From: Hemileia vastatrix
Taxonomy: Eukaryota > Basidiomycota > Pucciniomycetes > Pucciniales > Zaghouaniaceae
Direction of reading: 5' to 3'
Assembly (NCBI GenBank): GCA_030280995.1
Contig: JASXTE010000001.1
Coordinates: 30,722,606-30,786,605 of the forward strand
DNA: 64,000 bases
Below, in pieces: positions 34,339-45,966 of the stretch. Each line of letters starts with the position of its first letter. Position 1 is the stretch's first letter. The notes under the pieces are model-generated. The model worked only from the letters and a program-made list of their open reading frames with translations. It was not told the origin of the DNA and searched no databases. The position numbers and the translations under genes were made by a program.

Positions 34339-37300
34339 GCAAAAAATTTTGAGAATTTTTCTCAACTGGAACTTGATGATAACCTTTATTACCATCCAGA
34401 CAACTAATAAATTTTGCACCTTGCAAGGTAGCATGTATTGAATTAATTCTGGGTAAAGGATAAATATCATCAACAGTATAAGTATTTAAAGCTCTGTAAT
34501 CTCCACATAATCTAGCTTTATCTTTTTCATAAGAAATCAAGACTGGGGAGATGACACAATATTTGGGGGTGACATCCACTTTCTCAATGATATTCATTTT
34601 CAATAATGTTTCAATATTATCTTCAATATCCTTTCTTTTTGTTGGAGAAGCAGGATATGGTTTTTTCTTAAGACTAGGAGGAATATCACTCAAGTTACAG
34701 GATAAGGTAATTTTCATTTCTTCCTGAACAATTCCCAAGACATGAGAACCATGAGCAAAAGCCATAGGGAAAGAGGTAATAGAGGCAACAATAGAATCCT
34801 TTTGTTCACTATTCAACTGATCACCAAAATAAGCGGTATTTATTTCATGTAATAAATCAACCATTTCAGTTGTTGTTCTACCTTTACACTGGATTAGTGA
34901 GTTGCAAGATTTCAACAAATGCCCAGAAGTTCTAGGAGAGGAAATTTTGAATTTCCTTTTCCCATTCATTCCTAAGGTAAAGCAATTATTTGCTGGGTCC
35001 AGTTTCACACCAAACATGGTTAAAATATCATTTCCCATAATAAAACAATCGCTCAAATTATCATTTTTCATGACAACAAACTCACAAATAGCTCTGACAA
35101 AACCACCATTATATTTGAAGAATACAGAGGTTTTGTATTTGCCAATAGGAAATAAGGTAGAACCATACCCTCTCCATTTTTCAGAAGTTATAGGTAATAA
35201 TTTACTCAAATATTCCTTATCCACTGAAGCCAAAGCTTTTTCAGATACTACACTTCCTCCAGCACCAGAATCAAGAACTACATCAACATTTTTACCATTA
35301 ATGATAACAGGTGCCTTCAAAGGTGATATAGGAATAGAATTGTTAGTAATATCTTTAATTATCTCAGCATTTTCTACTGAAGATAAATTCAATACACAAT
35401 CTTCAGATATATTATTTAAATAATGGACATCTTGTTCCAACATTAAAACATCTTTAACAGATTCATTGTCATAGGAGATATTACTTTTACAGTCACTGGA
35501 AGAATTATTGACATCAAGTTCAACTTCATCAGTGTCTTCATTTTGTTCAACAAGATGAATTTTCTTGTCACAAACATGACCCTTCTGCCACGGTTTGTTA
35601 CACTTATAACAAGTGTTTGTTGCATATTTTTTAGGTGCAACTGGGGCAGAGGGTTTACCAGATTTTTCTGGGAGCTTTGTAGAAGGTTTATTCTGATCAT
35701 TATAAGATTTACCAAGGTAATTCTTTGGTTCATATCTATGGTTGAGCAGTACCTCATTACAGATATTAATGAAAGAAGAATTTTGCCTTACATGCTCAGT
35801 TCTAGCCACAATCAAATCCCTAAGAGAATTTGGTAATTTATACAAGATTTTATCTCTCCAAATATCATAATCCATCTTAGGATCAATTGCTCTAAGGATT
35901 TTTGTTATTTTCATCAGAAAAACAATGGGTTTTTCAACAGAGGAGGATACATATCTAGTATTCTCATACAGTCTCTGTTGAGCTAACCTGAATTTTGAAC
36001 CACCAAACTGATTCTCAATCAAGGATTTCCAATCATTCCATGTATAATGATTGTTATCTAAAAGAACAGATTCATACCACATCAAGGCTATATTGGAAAA
36101 TAAAGAAATTAGCTTAGAAGCAATTTCCTCATCAGGTAGTTTATAAGATCTCTTTAAATTATCAATTCTTTGGATAAAGTGTTGCCAATCAGAGGAAGAA
36201 TCACCATCAAAGGTAGGATATTGGTCTGACTTAGGCCAATTTTTCTGACTACTGGGATGGTCCACTTTTTAGTTTGAATTATTCATTATTAATAATTCCT
36301 GAAGTCTAGACAGGTGTTCAGAAATTTCATTATTTACAGAAACAGCTGGTGCATGACCATCACAAGATTTTTTGCTAGTAGCAAAAGATTTTACAGACTC
36401 ATTGTGAGTTTGTTTAATGGTTGAAATATGAGGAAGAAAGGATGGACTTTGCTCAGATTTTTTCCCTTTATTTTTATGCAGCTTATTGACCGCAATCTCA
36501 TTTAATTCATTATTGATGGTTAAGGTTGAGAACTTTTCCTGCAGGTCAGACACATAGTTTCTTATTCTTGGAATTTCAGACATCTGGTCATTTACTTTTG
36601 CAAGAGATAGAACATTTCTGTCCTCAGAAACTGAGTGTTTGGTATTTAGTGCATGGAAATCATTTTTCAGCTTTTTAAACTCATTTTGCAGAGATTTTAT
36701 TTCATTTTTGAAAGAATAATTTTCTTCAATAAGGGGTTTCAATTCACTCAAGGTCTTATGTAGATTGATATTTCTATCTGAGATAGCTCTATGGTCACTT
36801 CTTATTTGTTTTTGTTGACTAAGAACAATATTCAAGGTTTCTTTGATTTTTAAATAAGCTGTATGTTAAAATTTCTGCCTCTAATACCTGACCCATTCCT
36901 TACTCCAGCTTCTTACCATCGTCTCAAGTCATTCTCCTTGCTCATATCCTCTTTTCCTGACCTTTTCCGCCGAGGAACTTCAAAGATACGAGCTCCAGCA
37001 TCAAGAACAACATTTCTTTCCCACCCGGAGTCAATGTATTGATTCTGGACCTCGAGGACGTGTTTCTTTACCTGGAGTGTGAATCTTTTCCCCGGCTGAG
37101 AACTTTTTCCTTGGATGTGAACCTGTCTCTTTTTCTGTATTGTAGTTTAGTAGTTTTGTCGACGTCGTGTTAGTTTCTATTGTTTTGGATGGTGGACTTT
37201 GTCATATAATGAGCCCTCTCTTTGCCATTTCCGTTTTCCCCATCCAAATCATTTTCTTTCTCTTTCTCTCTATTCTCTTTATCCCTTCCACTGCTCCTTC

Positions 37301-38740
37301 CTGTCCACTGCTTTCCCTTTTGGCCGCATCTGACAGTCTTTGCACTGTGTGGGGAGAATAGAGTCTTTTGTCCAGGTTCTTTCCTTTTCTTTTCTGTTAT
37401 CTTTTCTCTAATTCTCTTAGTCCTAACTACAGCAACTCACACTTGTGGCCCTTATAGTTTTAGCACACGCTTTGTTGTAGTTACTTGTTGTTGTAAGGTG
37501 CACAGTTGCTGATTAACCTGTGTTTAGGTATGTTTGTTTTTGCAATGAAATCCAAATCATTTTCTTTCTCTTTCTCTCTATTCTCTTTATCCCTTCCACT
37601 GCTCCTTCCTGTCCACTGCTTTCCCTTTTGGACGCATCTGACAGTCTTTGCACTGTGTGGGGAGAATAGAGTCTTTTGTCCAGTTTTAGCACACGCTTTG
37701 TTGTAGTTACTTGTTGTTGTAAGGTGCACAGTTGCTGATTAACCTGTGTTTAGCTTTCCTCTGTGTTAAAACTTCTTCACTGTATCTTGTACAGAAGAAC
37801 TCACTTTACATTGCAAGTGTAAATTATTTAATCTATCATTTTCATGGATTAACACATCTCTCAAATGTTTGTCTTTCACAACATTAAAGTCAAGGGTATC
37901 TTTCAATATTTCCTCAGAAGTTCTTTCAATTAAGGTATAGATTTCAGGGGGAACAGAATCATTTTTAATTGCAAGAGAAGGATTAATCAAAGAAGTAGAA
38001 GTTAAATGTAAAGGTTCATCAAATGACAATTTGCTAATTACATCAATAGGGCTACTAGTTACAGGAAGCTGTCTTTTAACAGGTTTAACTGTTCTTTCAC
38101 CATGTTCAATAATATTACATGCAGAAGAAGATTTATTTGAAAACATACCCAAGTGACTATCAACCAAATTACTTACCATGGCAGAGGAGGAATCTTCCCC
38201 TGAGACTGGGTTTGGGATTGTGCTTGAGCCTTCTTTCTCCTGCCTTGTTGGTAGGGATGAGGAGGTGGATGGAAATTGGGTGTTCTGGATGGGCCAGGCT
38301 GATGATGAGGAGGGTGTTGCACATTCTGTTGGTAGTGACTCATTAGATAATCCCATTTCCATTGCTCTACTTCCATAGTATTTGGATTTTGGATGGTTGA
38401 GCTGGGTGGCTGTGAAGGTTGAGCCTGAAACTGAGGCTGATTGGGAGGCAACTGAGGAGGGGCCTGGGCCTGAATCTGGTTCCTGAGTTCTTGAACCTGA
38501 TCCCACAAGGTGTCTACTTTTGCTATGTACGTCATATTTTCTGTCTTCAACTCTTTTATATGACTGGACAGGTTGCTGATTTGTTGTGGCAGAGGAAGCT
38601 TTTTTATTTTGAATCCTTTTGGAAGACCTTCTTGAGGTACTAGAGGCTTTACTTCCTTCTGTGGTGCTGGGGGAAGGGGGTTTGGTTTGTTTACATTTCC
38701 TGTCATTTCCACATCCTGAAGTATGTGAATTCTTTGTGTT
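34339..38740 (-). pseudogene. Gypsy-B gag-protease-RT (N-terminal part)
   Basis: The gag frame enters from 58351-58459 and continues at 38740: a proline, glutamine and serine-rich region (a second overlapping frame exists at 38173-38745), then a coiled-coil-like stretch (36269-36835, rich in leucine, lysine and glutamate). An in-frame TAA at 36269-36271 separates it from a classical retrotransposon gag domain (SDWQHFIQRI, MWYESVLL, WRDKILYKLP), a zinc knuckle of C-x2-C-x7-H-x-C form (CYKCNKPWQKGHVC), protease VVLDSGAGGSVVSE, and RT up to motif A (CLDGNKGYHQVPV). It ends in the join to the copia fragment at 34339. Confidence 0.85.
36864..37779 (+). repeat. Solo copia LTR with duplication CTGTA
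   Basis: 916 bp from TGTTAAAATTTCTGCC to AAAACTTCTTCA, two-unit form. It is flanked by CTGTA at 36859-36863 and 37780-37784. Removing it restores the gypsy-B gag frame across SVQDT to the coiled-coil part. Confidence 0.95.
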
Positions 38741-38745
38741 AGCAT

Positions 38746-39336
38746 TGTTGAAATTTCTGCCTCTAATACCTGACCCATTCCTTACTCCAGCTTCTTACCA
38801 TCGTCTCAAGTCATTCTCCTTGCTCATATCCTCTTTTCCTGACCTTTTCCGCCGAGGAACTTCAAAGATACGAGCTCCAGCATCAAGAACAACATTTCTT
38901 TCCCACCCGGATTCAATGTATTGATTCTGGACCTTGAGGACGTGTTTCTTTTCCTGGAGTGTGAATCTTTTCCCCGGCTGAGAACTTTTTCCTTGGATGT
39001 GAACCTGTCTCTTTTCCTGTATTGTAGTTTAGTAGTTTTGTCGACGTCGTGTTAGTTTCTATTGTTTTGGATGGTGGACTTTGTCATATAATGAGCCCTC
39101 TCTTTGCCATTTCCGTTTTCCCCATCCAAATCATTTTCTTTCTCTTTCTCTCTATTCTCTTTATCCCTTCCACTGCTTTCCCTTTTGGCCGCATCTGACA
39201 GTCTTTGCACTGTGTGGGGAGAATAGAGTCTTTTGTCCAGTTTTAGCACACGCTTTGTTGTAGTTACTTGTTGTTGTAAGGTGCACAGTTGCTGATTAAC
39301 CTGTGTTTAGCTTTCCTCTGTGCTAAAACTTCTTCA
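38746..39336 (+). repeat. 5' LTR of copia element 4 (one-unit form)
   Basis: 591 bp, TGTTGAAATTTC to AACTTCTTCA. One internal unit plus a small deletion in the CCTTCCACTG region. The 3' LTR of the same element has two units (916 bp). Confidence 0.9.
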
Positions 39337-39350
39337 GGTTATGGGCCCAG
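39337..39350 (+). promoter_or_regulatory. Primer binding site of copia element 4
   Basis: GGTTATGGGCCCAG directly after the LTR; same half-tRNA-iMet type as element 2. Confidence 0.75.
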
Positions 39351-39494
39351 TTGCCTAAAGCACCTCTCTCAAGAATACTTACATCAAAACCGCTTACTGG
39401 ACAATAAAACAGCCTTTTCTCTCAGATTTTGGATCATCCTCTTCACATCTCATCTTCTTTCTCTCCAAATCTTTGCTGTTGACTCGACCAAATC

Positions 39495-40741
39495 ATGGCC
39501 TCCAATCAGGATTCAAGTAAGGTTATGGTCACCCCTCTCACTGACGAATCCTATGACACCTGGGAACACATTATGCGTCTTCACTTTGAAGTTCTGGATC
39601 TTTTTGGCATTGTTTCTGGACATGTCCCTGCCCCTGTTCCTCACAATGATGGTTCACCTTCAGATGCTGAAATCAAAGCTCAACTTGCTCTATGTATCAA
39701 AAATGACACCAGGTGCAGGTATGAAATCATCACCAGATTGGATGATGTTAACAAGAAGCTGGTCAACACTTGCCACACCTCTGCTCAAATGTGGTCAGTT
39801 CTTGCAAGAAGACATGCCAGCAATTAAGTTGGATCACGGATTTCTCACACTTTCTCTCTATGGTTACTCTTTCTCTTTCTGAAGGAGGAGACCCCAAAAC
39901 TCATGTTGATGCATTCAAAGGCATTAACTTCCATATGATCCCCTCTGGGCTCATCATTCCCCAGGAAATTCTTATTTATCTCTTCTTTGCCACTCTTCCA
40001 CCCTCCTTCAAACATTGGCGTGGTTTGCTCACCAGAGACAGACAGGAAATTGATCACCTGCATCTGGATGATGTTTTATCTTCTTTCCTGGATTACGCTG
40101 CTGATGACAAAGTTGTTGATGAATTTCACAATGCTATGTCAAATGTCAATGCTCACTCTGCCTCAGCCAAATCATCAAAATCATCCAAATCCAAGGCACG
40201 CAGCAAACTCTCATGTTCTGTTCATGGTCAAAATGTTGGACATGATGACAATCATTGCTTTGTTCAACATCCTGAACTGCGTCCCAAGAAGAACCAAGCC
40301 AACTCAGCTGCCCCATCAAAGGACAATTCCAACAAAGCAACTCCTGTTCCCCCTCCTCAGGAAGAGCAACCTGATGCCACGGCCAATTGTGCTTTTGTCT
40401 TCCCTTCTGATGAAGAATTTCTTTTTACAGCTGTTGCCTGTTTGTCTGAAAAATCAAATTCTGACTGCATTATCAACGCTTCTGCTTCCATGGCTTCTCA
40501 TTCCTCAAACCTTTCTCCAATTATTGATTCTGGGGCCAGCTGTCATATGTTTAACAACAGAGACAGTTTTATCAGTTTTCAACCTGTCAACATTTGAATT
40601 CAACTTGCTGGTATTGGGAAATCAATCTATGCAACTGGAAAAGGAACTGTTGCTGCTTCTGGAGGAATGGAAGGAAAAGTTTTCTTTTCTGATGCTCTTC
40701 ATGTCCCTGATCTTGGAAGGAATCTCATCTCCCTGGGACGT
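39495..40741 (+). pseudogene. Copia element 4 gag-protease, damaged
   Basis: Family start MASNQDSSKVMVTPLTDESY. An A to T change makes TAA at 39825-39827 and a 2-bp insertion near 39846 shifts the frame. The rest (SMVTLSLSEGG to DSGASCHMF) is open to the shared TGA at 40595-40597. Pol then starts in the same frame and is cut by gypsy-A at 40742. Confidence 0.92.
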
Positions 40742-41855
40742 TATGGTAAGGTAAACTCTTTCAGTCGCCTTGCTGTAAGCAGAATCCGGAGGAGATATGT
40801 GGATTTAGCCGAAAACCCCGTCCTTCCAATAAAAATAACAAAATGGGAATTCTAAATCACTAAGCTAACCAATCTACTTGGATCTTTTTGATGAAAAGAA
40901 TGAAACTCTAAAATATTTAACGCTTATTGAGATTAAAAGAAAGTGGCTGTTGAGAAAGAAATACTGATAACAACAATTAAGGTGTACCAGTGAAAGATCT
41001 GTAAAGGTTGACTTTTATGTTTTTATAATAATTTAAGTTTTTATGAGACAGCAATAATCAAGTCCCAGCAATGAAGACCTTTCTAAAGATACCCTGTATG
41101 AAGTGTGATTTAAATTGTTGAGTAGTATTTCTAAAATGTTATATATAAAATATGAAGTTATAAGGGTATTACAAATTTATTTAATTTGTTGAGTAATAAA
41201 AAATAAGACTGTGGTGGTTAAAGACTAAGCTGTATGATGTGTCCCCCCCTCTCAATTTCGAATTTGAGAAGCGCTTAAGTATTCCTAGTCACGTGCCTAA
41301 GTTTTCCCCTCCAGAGCTTTTCCAGAGTCAATCCGGAGCCAGTACGGAGTCCGTACGGAGTTGAAACGGAGTCCGTCCGGACTTCCGGACTCAATTAGAG
41401 CCTTAAAACTATAATAAAAAATCTAGAAAAATTACACATAATAGAACTACTTCCTCTTTACATACCAAACTAATTTTCGTAGTCTGCGCAGCTCTAATTA
41501 CCCCGTGAAAATTCATCAAAGTTAAGTAATTTTTGAAAACGTAAATATTTCTATAAAACTTTAAAATTCATTTAAAAATATAAGAAAAATAGTAAAAATT
41601 CTGGGAAAATTTCCCAAGGTTCTTGAGTGACTTGACTTGATACTTATAAATTTTTAGACCCTAAAAATAAGTTTTCTCCGTAAAATAAATTGTATTTGTG
41701 TAGGCATTTGCTCGTGACCAATTTCTTCATATTTAAAACTCAAATAAATTAAATAAAACCCTTTTATATATAAAAAAAATAATAACGCCAATCTTGCACG
41801 CCGTAATAACTCCATTTACGTACCTAGGTGCCGTTCTAAACTTTAGGCTACCACA
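40742..41855 (-). repeat. 3' LTR of gypsy-A
   Basis: 1114 bp; nearly identical to 53055-54213. A GC-rich block of GGAGTCCGTACGGAGT-type repeats near 41330-41390 is 45 bp shorter than in the other LTR. The rest is AT-rich. Confidence 0.95.
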
Positions 41856-41865
41856 TCCTCCCTCC
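41856..41865 (-). promoter_or_regulatory. Polypurine tract of gypsy-A
   Basis: Minus strand GGAGGGAGGA ends exactly at the 3' LTR start. It proves that the antisense genes at 41979-44835 lie inside the element. Confidence 0.85.
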
Positions 41866-41978
41866 AATCGAGAATGTCCCCATTCTTAAAACTTTGCATA
41901 AGTGGTCGAACACAATATTCATCTTTAACCTTCAACCACCATCTTCTTTAATCAACTATAAAATTCATCTTCATCAAT
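41866..41978 (+). promoter_or_regulatory. Putative promoter and leader of the first antisense gene
   Basis: Contains a pyrimidine-rich run (CTTTAACCTTCAACCACC, CATCTTCATCAAT) directly before ATG, as is common before fungal starts. No clear TATA. Tentative. Confidence 0.4.
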
Positions 41979-42671
41979 ATGTCTTCCAAAGAACTTGTCG
42001 CTCCATGTGAACTCTGCGCTCGATACCAGGTACCTTGTTTAATGTCCAACCCTAATCTTCCTGGCAGAACAGCTTGCGACTTATGCCGTGTGAAAAAAGT
42101 CAAATGCAACCGGCAAATAGTTCCTTCTAAAACAAACGTATATTTAGGACCAGCAGCTCTCCCTGATCCCTCAACTTCTAAAAAGCGATCCAAAATTCCT
42201 GTCTTCTTAAAACGAATAAGATCAAAAACAGCTTCAAAAGTTCAATCTTCATCAACGGATCCTGGCCTAATTTTGCCTTCACAAGATCCTAATCCTATAA
42301 CGCCAGTACCCCCAACTAACTTTGCTGAGACTATGTTTCCTGGCTCTAAATGTAAGACCCTATTTATCTTACTAAAAAAAACTTTTAATCAAAATTGACT
42401 AAACCTATAACTTAATAACATATTTGAACTTCTAGCTGTCGAAATAACCAACACTGATGATGTTGGTAGAGTGAAGACGGACTATATTAATCATTACCCA
42501 AATTTTCATCGCTATCTTTTTCTTGACTTTACTAATGAGTTGAAACAAAAAATGCTGGCCTATTTTCAAGAAACTCCAGCTAATAACCATGAAGACCTCA
42601 TGAAAAGAAGAATTTTAATGCAAAGCTTTGATAATGATGTTGAACAATTTCAAAGAAATTATCTTTTCTAA
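41979..42671 (+). CDS. Zn2Cys6-type protein gene, antisense in gypsy-A (first copy)
   Basis: Two exons, 41979-42351 and 42436-42671, with an 84-bp intron that starts GTAAGA, holds ACTAAAC as a branch site and ends TTCTAG. Splicing joins phase 1 and gives about 202 aa. Residues 10-43 follow C-x2-C-x6-C-x12-C-x2-C-x6-C, the spacing of fungal Zn2Cys6 binuclear clusters, but the basic residues sit in the second half (CDLCRVKKVKC), not the first. A basic serine-rich middle (STSKKRSKIP) follows, then a helical C-terminus (HYPNFHRYLFLDF, LKQKMLAYFQE, QFQRNYLF). A DNA-binding or regulatory role is plausible but unproven. Its paralogue lies 1.15 kb downstream. It is transcribed opposite to the retroelement genes. 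Confidence 0.72.
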
Positions 42672-43260
42672 CAGTATAACTTGATAAAATTTTGTTTTTG
42701 CTTGGTCTTCTTAAACTTTCAACATAAATGATGTTTTCTTTCTTCTCTGGCTTGATATAACATAAAATAAAATAATATAAATCTTGTGATGATTCCACTA
42801 CTGAGAGCAAGGTTTGAATCCCTTCAGACTCCCATATACCAGTCTTCCTTCTTGTCACAGCATTGAGAGAGTGGATCTTCCTATGAGCCGAATACTCCTG
42901 ATTCCAACCTCATAGGGCCCCCCACTGAGCTGAATTCTATGATTCCAATCTCGCCATAAGTTCCTCCAAGCTTCACACCAAAAAAAAATGGCCTAACTAT
43001 GAGGCACTAAAAAAATCATTCCCTAAAATCCAACTACCATCCTAACTTCTGATTCCTTCATCACAATTTTCAAACTTTGCTATACAGCAAACCCATAAAA
43101 TACTTTTGCCAGGCTTCCAATAATAATATTAACTTTAGACCATGTTAAAGCGCCACAAATTTCACCTAATTAACCATTATGCTTTCCTTAGCATCATCAC
43201 CACCTAAAATTTTAACCTCCTAAAGCTATCAGCACCCAATTCCAGAAATAATTGAATAAC
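42672..43260. other. Spacer between the antisense genes
   Basis: No conserved frame. A small frame on the minus strand at 42598-42858 overlaps the end of the first gene and is not supported. The hairpin array starts at 43261. Confidence 0.5.
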
Positions 43261-43727
43261 CAGTTTAGAGTCTTAGTGGACAGTGATAAATTAAAAGATT
43301 GAATTGAGTTATCCAAACAAGATTGACATTCCAGTTTATAGTCTTGGTGGACCAAACATATAATCGATTGCCAGTTTATGGTCTTGGTGGACCAAAGATC
43401 GTTTAAGTGCATAAATAACTTGATAAATTCCTAAGTAAGGCCTAGGCTTGACCAAAGATTGAATAAATTTGATAATCCAGTTTAATGTCATAGTGGACCA
43501 AACATTTGATCGACAAGTAATCCAGTATAAGGCCATAGTGGTCCAATGAATGTTGAATTATCCTGCAGATATTAATTTTCCAGTTTAAAGTCATAGTGGA
43601 CTAAACAATGAATGAACTACCAGTTTAAAGTCATGGTGGACCAAACATTTAATCGATAAGAAATCCAGTTTAAGGTCATGGTGGACCCAACACTTGATAA
43701 TAGTCCAGTTTAAGGTCTTGGTGGACC
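43261..43727 (+). repeat. Array of CAGTTTA-box hairpins
   Basis: Nine clear copies start at 43261, 43332, 43372, 43478, 43523, 43581, 43621, 43666 and 43706, plus a worn one near 43433. Each is about 22 bp: CAGTTTA, two bases, a four-base arm, a six-base loop such as ATGGTG or TTGGTG, and the matching arm; many are followed by AAACA. Arms vary (GGTC/GACC, AGTC/GACT) but pair in most copies. The array ends about 95 bp before the second antisense gene. Confidence 0.85.
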
Positions 43728-43821
43728 TAACAACTTCTCTATCCTTGAACCCAGATTTTGCCACCAGCTTTCTTCATCCTAGTTTCAAGTTTTCTTCTTC
43801 AAAAAAATATCTCCTAACAAG

Positions 43822-44835
43822 ATGAAACCTTCTGACTTCATTGCTTCAGCTGATCAATCTTGCAAATACTGTGCCTTCATCCATAGGGAATGTATCTTCT
43901 CTTTTAACTGGCAAAAGCACACTTATAACAGGGCCTGTTTATCCTGCTATGAGAAGAAAAGAAAATGTTCTGGCTTGAACTGTGGTTCTTTCCCCATCAC
44001 TGCTACTAGCTTCGCTGCCTTCTGCAAACCTCTTCCTTCTTCTTCACCTTCTACTCCACCCCCTATTCCATCAACCTCAAAAGATGCCATCCCTTTTTCT
44101 CCATCAGCCTATTTAAATCTTTCTCCATCACCTAATCCTCTGGGTCCTTCTCTCCAATCTAGACTTGCTGCTAGTCCCCCAAGAACTCTTGCTGCTCCCA
44201 GGGCCATGCTTCAACCTTCTAACAATTCTTCTCCTTCTTCCAACATCTTGAAGCACAAAAGTTCCTATAATAGCCAGCAGTCTTCATCTTCTCTTGTATC
44301 ATCCAAAAGGCCCAGAACATCTACTTCAAACACCAAATCCAACACCAGTCCTCCTCATCTATCAAAAATAAAAAATCCTTTTCTAAACATAAAAAATCCC
44401 ACTCCATTACCAAGTAAGCCATTTATCTATGATCATGATAGTGTTGACACAGGTTAGTTGTCTCTTTTTATTTTCTTAATCTTCAGGTTTTAATTTGCTG
44501 ATATTTTAATTTGATAAGCGTCCACCGGTTCTCCAATTTCATATTCAGCTTATGAGCTACCAGAACCTAATCCAAGCTTCCCTAGAGTTCCAATTCACCT
44601 AGTGTCTGAAAAGCTTTTTGCTAATTTTAATAACCTTATCGCTTATTTCCAACAATAGCCGCCCTCTGATAGATCAGAATCTTGGATGAGAGAGCAACTG
44701 TTAAGAGACCTTTTCAAAATAGCCAACTGGCTTCAACACTATCGTGACCGTGAAATAAGATTCGAATCCCAGGAAATCGATCAAGGTCCTTCTAAATTTT
44801 CTAATTTCGATTCTTCAAAAGATAACAACCCTTGA
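43822..44835 (+). pseudogene. Zn2Cys6-type protein gene, antisense in gypsy-A (second copy)
   Basis: Paralogue of 41979-42671. Exon 1 43822-44452 and probable exon 2 44549-44835, with a 96-bp intron from GTTAGT to ATTCAG. Residues 14-49 show C-x2-C-x6-C-x14-C-x2-C-x6-C, again with the basic half second (CLSCYEKKRKC). A long serine and proline-rich middle with basic SSKRPRTS follows, and exon 2 resembles the C-terminus of the first gene (NLIAYFQQ, WLQHYRDREIRFE). A TAG at 44656-44658 in exon 2 shortens it, so it is either decaying or makes a truncated protein. Without splicing the frame ends at 44457 (211 aa). Confidence 0.65.
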
Positions 44836-45966
44836 TGGTGTTCTTCCTGGTATATAGCTTTCTTGAATAATGTTTGAAAAATAAAATATAAACATCTAAA
44901 CTACCTAAAACTAAAATACGTTTTATTATTTTTATTTATTTTTTTTTTTTTTTAATTTTTTTTTTTTGTTTTAAATTTTAGTTATTTTATTATTATTATT
45001 ATTATTATTATTTTTTTTTACCATTTAAAATAAAAGATTTTTTTTTTTTTTTAATTTTAATTTTTTTTTTGATAAAAAAAAAAAGATAGTTTTGAGATAA
45101 AAGTTAAAATTTAATTTTTTAAAGAAAGATAAACGAATGTGAAAAGAAAAATAAAAAAAGTAATAATAAAAAAATTTTTTTTTTTTTTAAAATAAAATTT
45201 TAAAAGATGCCCCCCGGCCATTTGATGAGCCGTACCCTCGACATCATACCCACATCCAAGTGCAACTTGATGTGGTTACACAATTTTGAGAAATTGAAAA
45301 GAAAATAAAATAAATGAAAGTTTTTAGAAGATAATTTTTATAATGATGATCACTGGGTGGGCTCCCTCCAATTTATAAAAATGATTAGAGACCACCAGTG
45401 AGCATCACCTTTACATTAATTCATAATTTATATTAAAGAAAAGAAATCACAATCTAACATAAAAAATCAAAAACAAAATAAAAAAAATCTTGAATCCGGC
45501 GTTGAGAGTGGTGTCTCTTGATTCGTTCCAGTTTATAGTCTTAGTGGACTTCCTATAATTAAAAGACAAAGCCAGGATTCAACTAGAAAAAGGTAAAATT
45601 TTGGAAACGAACATTATGGGGTAATTGTGTATAGAGCAGCCAGCCCATCAATTACCCCCACACTTGCCAATATTAAATTAAGAAGGTTCCCCTGTGAACA
45701 CTTCTTCCAATAAATTTTTAAAATTTTCCAACACTATCTTCACCCATATTTTAAGAATTTTTAATTTTGAAAATTTTCAATGAAGGTTTTCTCGCATTTC
45801 GTTATGTTTCATCACAGTTTTGTTGTCCATATACAGTGTAACAATAGTAAAGTATTTTGATAAAAAAAAAGATAGTTTATCCTCGTTGCGGAGGTCGTCA
45901 TAAAATATTGTTGATATCATAGTTTATCCTCATTGCGGAGGAATCCATAAAATTTGATAAATGTCA
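44836..45966 (-). other. 3' untranslated region of gypsy-A downstream of pol
   Basis: 44880-45200 is made of long A and T runs. 45200-45966 matches the same region of gypsy-A2 (18048-18775). It holds two larger hairpins: CCACATCCAAGT with ACTTGATGTGG near 45250-45275, and GATCACTGGGTGG with CCACCAGTGAGCATC near 45348-45408. CAGTTTA-type hairpins lie at 45529-45550, 45873-45894 and 45920-45941. Confidence 0.75.

Noticed and set aside
42813..42860. Possible tRNA because of GGTTTGAATCCC
   Set aside because: Only a T-loop-like string is present; no acceptor, D or anticodon arms pair around it.
43261..43727. CRISPR array
   Set aside because: The repeats are only about 22 bp, vary in the stem, have irregular spacing and sit inside a eukaryotic retrotransposon.
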